Shown piece by piece: positions 57,864 to 64,000 of a DNA stretch of 64,000 nt; position 1 is the first letter of the stretch, and each line of letters begins with the position of its first letter. The notes under the pieces were generated by a model that saw nothing but the letters and a program-made list of their open reading frames with translations, ran no database searches and was not told where the DNA came from. The position numbers and the translations under genes are program-made. Source of the stretch: Stutzerimonas kirkiae (GTDB lineage Bacteria > Pseudomonadota > Gammaproteobacteria > Pseudomonadales > Pseudomonadaceae); contig NZ_QJUO01000015.1 of assembly GCF_004327335.1 (NCBI RefSeq), positions 1-64,000 on the forward strand, read 5' to 3'.

Positions 57864-58187
57864 ATGAACAAGCTCCTGATCGCCAGCCTGACGGCGGGCC
57901 TGCTGTCCGTGACCCTGAGCAGCCATGCGCAGACCCTGGTGGCCACCAGCAATATCCTGGTGCGGGCACTGGATCGCAGCCTGGACTTCACATCGGACAC
58001 CACCACCTCGATTCGCGACATGAAAGTGCTGCTCGAAGCACGTGACGAGGCTGCCGGCTTCGTCGCCAGCGAAGGCGGGATTCGTGGCGTACGCCTGGAG
58101 GCGGCCTTCGACAGCCTGTGCCGCCAGTCCTCCGAAGCCCGCGCCGCCAGTGACCTGGAACTGGCCGAAGCCATCCTCGCGCTGTGA
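57864..58187 (+). CDS. DUF2388 small periplasmic protein, copy 3
   Basis: 107 aa. Signal peptide MNKLLIASLTAGLLSVTLSS. Family pattern EARDEAAGFVASEGGIRGVR, LEAAFDSLCRQ, DLELAEAILAL; it has an extra Cys (SLCRQ). The stop overlaps the DUF4105 start by 4 bp, coupling translation of the two, which suggests the proteins act together. Confidence 0.85.
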   Translation: MNKLLIASLTAGLLSVTLSSHAQTLVATSNILVRALDRSLDFTSDTTTSIRDMKVLLEARDEAAGFVASEGGIRGVRLEAAFDSLCRQSSEARAASDLELAEAILAL

Positions 58188-60133
58188 AGTGGCGCTGCGT
58201 CGGGTTACTGGCGCTGCTGGCCTGCTGTTCGCCGCTCAAGGCCGAACTGCGGCTCGTCCTGCATGAGGAAGGGCTCTCCGCCAGCCAGCGCGAAGCCTCC
58301 CGGGAGCTGCTGGACGAAGCCCTGGCGGCACTGCCGCCCATGCTGCGGTCCCGGCTGGGGCGGGAGCTGCGCGTCGAGTGGCGCGATGACATGGCGGAGC
58401 AAACCTACGGCCATGCCAGTCTGGCGCGGATCGCCCTGAATCGCCGCCTGCTGCCGGCGCTGGTCGATGGCTCGGCCAGGGACCAGTACACCGGGCGCAG
58501 CCATGTGACCTTGCGCCAGGAACTGCTGGCCACCGTGTTGCACGAGGTCGCCCACCGCTATGACCGTGCCCGGCTCTGGTCCGACGCGCAACGCAGCCAG
58601 TTCGGCCACTGCCGGCGGTTGGCCGAGAATCTTGGGGTCGTCGGCCTGCCTGCCGCCTGCCGGGGCCAGACGGCGCGGCGTTTCACCCTGAGCGACGATC
58701 CGCGCCTGCTCGACCTGGCGGGCTGGCCGCAGCGGGTCGGCAGCCGTGGCCAGCGCGAGCGGCACAACGCCCAGTCGGTGCGCAGCCCGGACCCTTACGA
58801 AGCCAGCAACCCCCGGGAGTTCGTCGCGGTCAACCTCGAATACTTCCTGCTCGACCCCAGCTATGCCTGCCGCCGGCCATCGCTGTTCCGCTATTTCAGC
58901 GAGCACTTCGACTGGCAGCCACCTGCCCGGCAGGACTGTACCAGCGGCTATCCGATCCTCAACGCCGGGCGCGATTTCGGCCGGACGCCGTTGCTGGAGC
59001 TGGACCCGGAGCGGGTGTTCGAGGTGGACTACCTGTTCGCCGAGGCCAACCAGCAGTGGATGAGCCGTTGGGGCCACAGCATGTTGCGTTTGGTGATCTG
59101 CGCACCGGGGCGTGCGCGTGGCGAGGATTGCCGGCTCGACCTGGAACACCACCTGGTGCTGTCCTTCCGTGCCTTCGTCGGCGATGTGCAGATTTCCAGC
59201 TGGGACGGGCTGACCGGCGTCTACCCGTCGCGGCTGTTCGTGCTGCCGCTCGGCCAGGTGATCGACGAGTACACCAAGGTGGAACTGCGCGGCCTGGCCT
59301 CGGTGCCGCTGAAGCTGTCGCGCGGGCAGATCGACGGTTTGCTGGAGCGTAGCGCCGAGGTGCACTGGGGCTACGATGGCGACTATTACTTCCTCTCCAA
59401 CAACTGCGCGGTGGAAACCCTCAAGCTGCTGCGCAGCGGCACTGCCGAGCCGGACCTGCAAGCGTTGGACAGCATCCTGCCCAGTGGCTTGCTGCGACTG
59501 CTGATCGGCCGCGGGCTGGCCGATGCCAGCGTGCTCGACGACCCTGCCGAGGCGCTGCGCCTGGGCTATCGCTTCGACTCCTACCGCGAGCGTTACCAGG
59601 CCATGTTCGAGATTCTCCGGCAACGCCTGGGGCTACCCCAGGCGACGGTGGAGGATTGGCTGGCGCTGCCGGCGCACGAGCGCCGTGGTTGGTTCGCCGA
59701 GGCCGACCTGCGCAGCCATGCCGCCCTGCTGCTGGTGGAGCAGGCGGCCCAGCGCCGGCAATTGTTGATGGCCCAGGAGGAATTGAAGAAACGCTACCTC
59801 GGCGGGCGAGCAGGCGGCGACCAGGCCCTGGACAAGGCCGACCGCGCGTTGCAGGAAATCCTCGCCAGCAGTGGCTACCTGAGCCGCCCGGCGGAACTGC
59901 TCGACGGTCCGGGCTATGGCCTGCCACAGGCCGGGGAATGGCAGCGCCTGCAACGCGAAAGCGAACAGCGCCAGGCGCGCCTGAACCAGCTCAGCGAACA
60001 ACTGGACCAGGAGGTCCAGCACCTGCTGGGCGAGGAGCGCCGCCTGGAGTTGCAGGCCATCGACGAGAACCTGCAGCGGATCACCGAACGGTTGAGGGCG
60101 CTGCACAAGGCCAGTGGCGGCCTGCAACTCTGA
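58184..60133 (+). CDS. Large periplasmic DUF4105 (Lnb-like) protein with HExxH motif
   Basis: 649 aa. N-terminal signal (GLLALLACCSPLKAE; a lipoprotein form at the LLAC cysteine is possible). Residues about 20-200 hold LLATVLHEVAHRYDRARLWS: HEVAH at 120-124 looks like a zinc-peptidase site. Residues about 280-460 form the DUF4105/Lnb domain with RWGHSMLRLVIC (His298) and YFLSNNCAVETLKLL (Cys408), a His/Cys pair like the NlpC/P60-related active site of Lnb. The last 60 residues (about 590-645) form a coiled coil. Either a lipid/peptide acyltransferase or a peptidase acting in the envelope; the substrate is unknown. Coupled to three DUF2388 proteins. Confidence 0.75.
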   Translation: MKWRCVGLLALLACCSPLKAELRLVLHEEGLSASQREASRELLDEALAALPPMLRSRLGRELRVEWRDDMAEQTYGHASLARIALNRRLLPALVDGSARDQYTGRSHVTLRQELLATVLHEVAHRYDRARLWSDAQRSQFGHCRRLAENLGVVGLPAACRGQTARRFTLSDDPRLLDLAGWPQRVGSRGQRERHNAQSVRSPDPYEASNPREFVAVNLEYFLLDPSYACRRPSLFRYFSEHFDWQPPARQDCTSGYPILNAGRDFGRTPLLELDPERVFEVDYLFAEANQQWMSRWGHSMLRLVICAPGRARGEDCRLDLEHHLVLSFRAFVGDVQISSWDGLTGVYPSRLFVLPLGQVIDEYTKVELRGLASVPLKLSRGQIDGLLERSAEVHWGYDGDYYFLSNNCAVETLKLLRSGTAEPDLQALDSILPSGLLRLLIGRGLADASVLDDPAEALRLGYRFDSYRERYQAMFEILRQRLGLPQATVEDWLALPAHERRGWFAEADLRSHAALLLVEQAAQRRQLLMAQEELKKRYLGGRAGGDQALDKADRALQEILASSGYLSRPAELLDGPGYGLPQAGEWQRLQRESEQRQARLNQLSEQLDQEVQHLLGEERRLELQAIDENLQRITERLRALHKASGGLQL

Positions 60134-60520
60134 GAATCTGTTCACGATCTGCTGCGCATCGGCCCTGCTGCTTGAGAACAGGCGCTGAGAACCATGTCTT
60201 TGCCAGGACGAATAGCGGGGAAGCGCGGCTACAGGCTACAGGCGGCCGGCCATACGAGGATTTCCCCCTCTCTCCTCACGCGGGCTGCCGCCAGGCAGTC
60301 CTGGCGGAGTGCCGTCGCAGCAGCGCCCTGATGGGCGCGACCCCTCTTCCCCAGCCCTTCTCCCGCAAGCCGCACAAACATGTTGGAAGGCATGGCACTG
60401 AAAACCTGATGCTCTGCGGGGTATGCCGTGCGCGCCTGGATATTTGAGTCGGGGCGCATGGCGCGCCCAACGGGCCAGGATTCGTATGGAGTTCAGCCGC
60501 GGGTACTTTCCTGCGGGCAA
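60134..60520. other. Intergenic region with a partial mobile-repeat copy
   Basis: Between the DUF4105 stop and the small-RNA terminator. 60138-60150 is the repeat end CTGTTCACGATCT, with about 45 bp of related interior (also found at 7373-7602). The rest (CCTCTTCCCCAGCCCTTCTC near 60342) is low-complexity intergenic sequence. No gene is seen. Confidence 0.5.
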
Positions 60521-60563
60521 AAAAAACCTCGAACTTCATTGGGGGAGGGGAAAGTTCGAGGTT
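60521..60563 (-). terminator. Rho-independent terminator of the small RNA
   Basis: On the minus strand AACCTCGAACTT (60563-60552) pairs perfectly with AAGTTCGAGGTT (60537-60526) and is followed by a run of T (complement of AAAAAAA at 60521-60527). Confidence 0.9.
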
Positions 60564-60640
60564 CAAATCCGGACCGCTAGGTCCAGAGATCTGCCAACAC
60601 TTAACACAACAAGGAGCATCGAAGGGCTTTCACACCCTTC
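60521..60640 (-). ncRNA. ersA: ErsA/Spot 42-like small RNA downstream of polA
   Basis: In Pseudomonas the sRNA ErsA lies just downstream of polA, in the place of Spot 42 in E. coli. Here, 62 bp after the polA stop and on the same strand, a promoter-like pair (60647-60674) is followed by about 120 bases ending in a strong terminator. The 5' part folds as CGAAGGG-TGTGAAAG-CCCTTCG. The terminator loop is very C-rich (TTTCCCCTCCCCC), able to pair with Shine-Dalgarno-like GGGGAGG, which suits an RNA that blocks translation. The identity rests on location, promoter type and length, not on an alignment. Confidence 0.65.
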
Positions 60641-60646
60641 GCAAGC

Positions 60647-60674
60647 TCTGACCAGGCCTCTTTGGGGATAGTTC
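60647..60674 (-). promoter_or_regulatory. AlgU (sigma-22)-type promoter of the small RNA
   Basis: On the minus strand GAACTA (60674-60669), a 17-base spacer and TCAGA (60651-60647) resemble the AlgU/RpoE consensus GAACTT-N16/17-TCTGA. The known ErsA gene depends on AlgU, which fits. The start of transcription would be near 60640. Confidence 0.6.
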
Positions 60675-60701
60675 AACCCGCTTCGAAAAAAATTCGATAT
60701 C

Positions 60702-63452
60702 TCAGTGCGCCTCGTCCCAGTTGTCGCCGACGCCGCTTTCCACCAGCAGCGGCACCGCCAGTTCGGCGGCCTGCTGCATCAGTGGGGCCAGTTCGGCGCG
60801 CACCTGCTCGACGATGCTCTCATGCACCTCCAGCACCAGTTCGTCGTGGACCTGCAGGATGATCCGCGCATCCAGGCCGCTGTCCTGCAGCCAGGTGTCC
60901 ACAGTGACCATGGCGCGCTTGATGATGTCCGCCGCGCTGCCCTGCATCGGCGCGTTGATCGCCGTGCGTTCGGCGGCCTTGCGCATCACGGCGTTCTTCG
61001 AGTGGATTTCCGGCAGGTACAGGCGCCGCCCGAATAGCGTCTCGACATAGCCCTGTTCGGCGGCCTGGGCGCGGGTGCGCTCCATATAGTCGAGCACGCC
61101 GGGGTAGCGGGTGAAGTAGCGGTCGATATAGGCCTGGGCCTCCGGCCGGCCGACGCCGATCTGCTTGGCCAGGCCGAAGGCGCTCATGCCGTAGATCAGG
61201 CCGAAGTTGATCGCCTTGGCGCTGCGGCGCTGGTCGCTGGAGACTTCTCCGAGGGGCACGCCGAAGACCTCGGCGGCGGTCGCGCGGTGCACGTCCAGGC
61301 CATCGCGGAAGGCGCTCAGCAAGCCTTCGTCGCGGGCCAGGTGGGCCATGATGCGCAGTTCGATCTGCGAGTAGTCCGCCGCCAGCAGCTTGTAGCCCTT
61401 TTGCGCGACGAAGGCCTGGCGGATGCGCCGCCCCTCGGGGGTGCGGATCGGGATGTTCTGCAGGTTCGGGTCGCTGGAGGACAGCCGCCCGGTGGCGGTC
61501 ACCGCCTGGTGGTAACTGGTGTGGATGCGCCCGGTGCGCGGGTTGATCTGCTGCGGCAGCTTGTCGGTGTAGGTGCTCTTGAGCTTGCTCAGCGAGCGGT
61601 ACTGCATGATCACCTTGGGCAACGGGTAGTCGCGCTCGGCCAGTTCGGCCAGCACGTCCTCGGCGGTGGAGGCCTGGCCCTTGGCGGTCTTCTTCAGCAC
61701 CGGCAGGCCGAGCTTTTCGTAGAGGATGGCGCCGAGCTGCTTGGGCGAGCCGAGGTTGAATTCCTCGCCGGCCAGCTCGAAGGCCTCGCGCTCCAGCCCG
61801 ACCATCTTCTCGCCCAGTTCGATGCTCTGCTGGCCGAGCAGGTTCGCGTCGACCAGCGCGCCATTGCGCTCGATGCGCGCCAGCACCGGCACCAGCGGCA
61901 TCTCGATCCGCTCGAGGACCTCGAGCAGGGCCGGGGTGGCGGCCAGCCGCTGGTGCAGGTTGTGGTGCAGGCGCAGGGTGATGTCGGCATCCTCGGCGGC
62001 GTAGGGGCCGGCCTGCTCGATGGCGATCTGGTCGAAGGTCAGTTGCTTGGCGCCCTTGCCGGCGATGTCCTCGAAACGGATGGTGCTCTGGCCGAGGTAC
62101 TTGAGGGCCAGGCTGTCCATGTCGTGGCGGGTGGCGGTGGCGTCCAGCACGTAGGATTCGAGCATGGTGTCCCAGGCCAGGCCGCGCAGTTCGATGCCGT
62201 AGTGCATCAGCACGTTCATGTCGTACTTGCCGTGCTGGCAGATCTTGGCCTTGCCCGGGTCTTCCAGCAGCGGCTTGAGTGCCGCCAGCACCGTGTCGCG
62301 GTCGAGCTGGGCGGGCACGCCCATGTAGGTGTGCGCCAGCGGCACATAGGCTGCCGCGCCTTCCTCGACGGCGAAGGACAGCCCGACCAGCTCGGCCTTC
62401 TGCGCGTCGACGCTGGTGGTCTCGGTGTCGAAGGCGAAGAGCGGCGCGGCTTCGAGGCGGGCCAGCCAGGTGTCGAAGTCTTGCTGCTCCAGCACGGTGT
62501 CGTAGCGTGCCTCGGCCTGGGGCGTTGCCGGCTCGTCGGCGTCGTTGGCGCTGGCGGCGTTCTCGGCCTGGCGCGCCTCGCGCAGCAGGTCGTCGAGCCA
62601 GTTCTTGAATTCCAGCTCGCGGTAGAGGGCGATCAGCGCCTCGTGCTGCGGCTCGGCGGGGTAGAGGTCTTCCGCCTGCACATCCAGCGGCACGTCGAGC
62701 TTGATGGTCGCCAGTTCATAGGAGAGGAAGGCGGCGTCGCGGTGTTCCTCGAGCTTGGCGGCCAGGCTCTTGGCGCCGCGGATCGACAGCGTGGCGACCT
62801 GGTCGAGGTTGTCGTACAGCCCCTTGAGGCCGCCGGGAATACCGGTGAGCAGGCCGCCGGCGGTCTTTTCGCCGACCCCCGGCACGCCGGGGATGTTGTC
62901 CACCTTGTCGCCCATCAGCGCGAGGAAGTCGATGATCATCTCGGGGCCGACGCCGAACTTGTTCTTCACCCCCTCGATGTCGTAGACGCTGCCGGTCATG
63001 GTGTTGACCAGGGTGACGTGCGGGCAGACCAGTTGCGCCATGTCCTTGTCGCCGGTGGAGATCACCACGTCGCGCTGGCGCCCGGCGCTCTGGCGCGCCA
63101 GGGTGCCGATCACGTCGTCCGCCTCGACCCCTTCGATGCACAGCAACGGCAGGCCGAGGGCGCGCACGCAGGCGTGCAGCGGCTCGATCTGGCTGCGCAG
63201 GTCGTCCGGCATCGACGGGCGGTTGGCCTTGTAGTCGGCATAGAGTTCGTCGCGGAAGGTGCCGCCCTTGGCGTCGAATACCACGGCGAAGGGGCTGTCC
63301 GGGTATTGCCGGCGCAGCGACAGCAGCATGTTCAGCACGCCCTTGACCGCGCCGGTGGGCTTGCCGGTTGAAGTGGTCAGCGGCGGCAGGGCGTGGAAGG
63401 CACGGTACAGATAGGAGGAACCGTCCACCAGGACGAGGGGCGCTTGGCTCAT
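60702..63452 (-). CDS. polA: DNA polymerase I
   Basis: 916 aa from ATG 63452 ([20 protein letters not shown]), the usual N-terminus; a TTG at 63464 would add four residues. 5'-3' exonuclease domain to about 300 ([23 protein letters not shown]), 3'-5' exonuclease domain about 320-510 with [11 protein letters not shown] intact, so proofreading is retained, and polymerase domain with [38 protein letters not shown] and VHDELVLEV. Repairs and processes Okazaki fragments. Divergent from the DUF2782 gene. Confidence 0.97.
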   Translation of the reverse strand: MSQAPLVLVDGSSYLYRAFHALPPLTTSTGKPTGAVKGVLNMLLSLRRQYPDSPFAVVFDAKGGTFRDELYADYKANRPSMPDDLRSQIEPLHACVRALGLPLLCIEGVEADDVIGTLARQSAGRQRDVVISTGDKDMAQLVCPHVTLVNTMTGSVYDIEGVKNKFGVGPEMIIDFLALMGDKVDNIPGVPGVGEKTAGGLLTGIPGGLKGLYDNLDQVATLSIRGAKSLAAKLEEHRDAAFLSYELATIKLDVPLDVQAEDLYPAEPQHEALIALYRELEFKNWLDDLLREARQAENAASANDADEPATPQAEARYDTVLEQQDFDTWLARLEAAPLFAFDTETTSVDAQKAELVGLSFAVEEGAAAYVPLAHTYMGVPAQLDRDTVLAALKPLLEDPGKAKICQHGKYDMNVLMHYGIELRGLAWDTMLESYVLDATATRHDMDSLALKYLGQSTIRFEDIAGKGAKQLTFDQIAIEQAGPYAAEDADITLRLHHNLHQRLAATPALLEVLERIEMPLVPVLARIERNGALVDANLLGQQSIELGEKMVGLEREAFELAGEEFNLGSPKQLGAILYEKLGLPVLKKTAKGQASTAEDVLAELAERDYPLPKVIMQYRSLSKLKSTYTDKLPQQINPRTGRIHTSYHQAVTATGRLSSSDPNLQNIPIRTPEGRRIRQAFVAQKGYKLLAADYSQIELRIMAHLARDEGLLSAFRDGLDVHRATAAEVFGVPLGEVSSDQRRSAKAINFGLIYGMSAFGLAKQIGVGRPEAQAYIDRYFTRYPGVLDYMERTRAQAAEQGYVETLFGRRLYLPEIHSKNAVMRKAAERTAINAPMQGSAADIIKRAMVTVDTWLQDSGLDARIILQVHDELVLEVHESIVEQVRAELAPLMQQAAELAVPLLVESGVGDNWDEAH

Positions 63453-63526
63453 GAGCGGAATCAACCTTTTCGGCGGTACCGGCGCTAGAATGCCGGGACC
63501 ATTGACGATAAAGGGACAAGGTTATC

Positions 63527-63811
63527 ATGCGCGCAATCAAACACCTGATGCTGGCCAGTCTGCTGGCGTGCGTGCCGCTTGCCGGTTTTGCCGAGGAGCC
63601 GGTCGGTGGCGACCCCGATGTGACCATCCGCCAGGAGGGTGACCGTACGGTGGAAGAGTACCGCGTCAACGGCTTCCTCTATGCGGTGAAGATCACGCCG
63701 AAGCACGGCAAGCCCTACTTCCTGGTGCGGGCCGATGGCAACGATGGCAACTTCGTGCGGGCCGACCAGCCGGACATGCTGATTCCCTCCTGGAAAATCT
63801 TCAGCTGGTAG
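63527..63811 (+). CDS. Periplasmic DUF2782 protein
   Basis: 94 aa with a signal peptide (KHLMLASLLACVPLAGFAEE). Family pattern DVTIRQEGDRTVEEYRVNG, LYAVKITPKHGKPYFLVRAD and PSWKIFSW. The gene stands between polA and thrB, as in other Pseudomonas. Function unknown. Confidence 0.9.
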   Translation: MRAIKHLMLASLLACVPLAGFAEEPVGGDPDVTIRQEGDRTVEEYRVNGFLYAVKITPKHGKPYFLVRADGNDGNFVRADQPDMLIPSWKIFSW

Positions 63812-63817
63812 GTAGCC

Positions 63818-64000
63818 ATGTCAGTGTTCACGCAACCGGCTCGCGGCGAGCTGGAGGATTTCCTGCGCGACTACCCGCTGGGACGGTTGCGGGATGTGCA
63901 ACCCATCGAGGGCGGCACCGAGAACAGCAACTTCTTCGTCAGCCTGGAGCGTGGCGAGTTCGTCCTGACCCTGGTCGAGCGGGGTGGGCAGGGCGACCTG
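63818..64000 (+). CDS. thrB: Homoserine kinase ThrB, N-terminal part
   Basis: 61 codons before the window edge: MSVFTQPARGELEDFLRDYP, then GGTENSNFFVSLERGEFVLT, the nucleotide-binding start of the APH-fold homoserine kinase of pseudomonads. Phosphorylates homoserine in threonine synthesis. Starts 6 bp after the DUF2782 stop, so probably co-transcribed. Confidence 0.92.
   Translation, partial: MSVFTQPARGELEDFLRDYPLGRLRDVQPIEGGTENSNFFVSLERGEFVLTLVERGGQGDL

Noticed and set aside
61287..63371. 694-codon open frame on the plus strand
   Set aside because: It lies wholly opposite polA, has the low-complexity Val/Gly/His/Gln-rich composition of antisense shadows in GC-rich DNA and no ribosome-binding site or family motif.
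63453..63464. TTG start for polA
   Set aside because: ATG 63452 gives the normal family N-terminus; TTG is weaker and adds four unconserved residues.

Overview
The window is GC-rich, gene-dense DNA from a Pseudomonas-type gammaproteobacterium. The neighbourhoods zur-znuC-znuB, metN-metI-metQ, hemF-aroE beside divergent qor, pntAA-pntAB-pntB, and polA / DUF2782 / thrB are all known from Pseudomonas chromosomes, several of them near the replication origin. No species can be named from the sequence alone. No tRNA, rRNA, CRISPR array or prophage was seen.

Layout. 1-127: tail of a group II intron. 243-3104: an isochorismatase-fold hydrolase, a lone ABC substrate-binding protein and a LysR regulator. 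3165-8221: miscellaneous housekeeping and hypothetical genes, a gene-free stretch with long inverted repeats, and a 230-bp element with inverted ends. 8301-16822: C4-dicarboxylate uptake (dctPQM, with a sigma-54 promoter), its two-component system DctB/DctD, and a membrane-anchored malate:quinone oxidoreductase. 16966-17668: an AbrB-type antitoxin and Doc toxin behind a palindromic operator. 17907-29139: two ECF sigma / FecR anti-sigma / TonB-receptor systems plus a PepSY - DUF3649 - DUF3325 membrane operon; the second receptor gene is broken. 29290-38208: a PhoX-like phosphatase behind a Pho box, zinc regulation and uptake (zur-znuCB), catalase HPII (katE) and methionine uptake (metNIQ). 38312-43499: a broken Rpn-family nuclease gene and a third sigma / anti-sigma / TonB-receptor system. 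43723-47526: hemF-aroE-DOPA dioxygenase, divergent qor, and dodecin. 47921-53615: a luciferase-like oxidoreductase, lipoproteins, a lipoprotein aminopeptidase of uncertain start, and relics of a fourth fecR / TonB-receptor cassette around a haem-binding-type (GlcG/HbpS) gene. 54110-57008: proton-translocating transhydrogenase. 57168-60133: three tandem DUF2388 paralogues coupled to a large DUF4105 protein. 60521-64000: an ErsA/Spot 42-like small RNA, polA, a DUF2782 gene and the start of thrB.

Themes. Metal acquisition dominates: three sigma-regulated TonB systems, a PepSY operon, Zur/Znu and relics of one more system. The dicarboxylate genes form a coherent module: DctB/DctD sense and activate, DctPQM imports, and Mqo passes malate electrons to quinone. 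Several intergenic regions carry members of one palindromic repeat family, one of which appears to have landed on the 5' end of a lipoprotein gene. The least understood unit is the DUF2388 x3 + DUF4105 operon, whose large protein carries both a HEVAH motif and a His/Cys pair typical of Lnb-like acyltransferase/peptidase folds.
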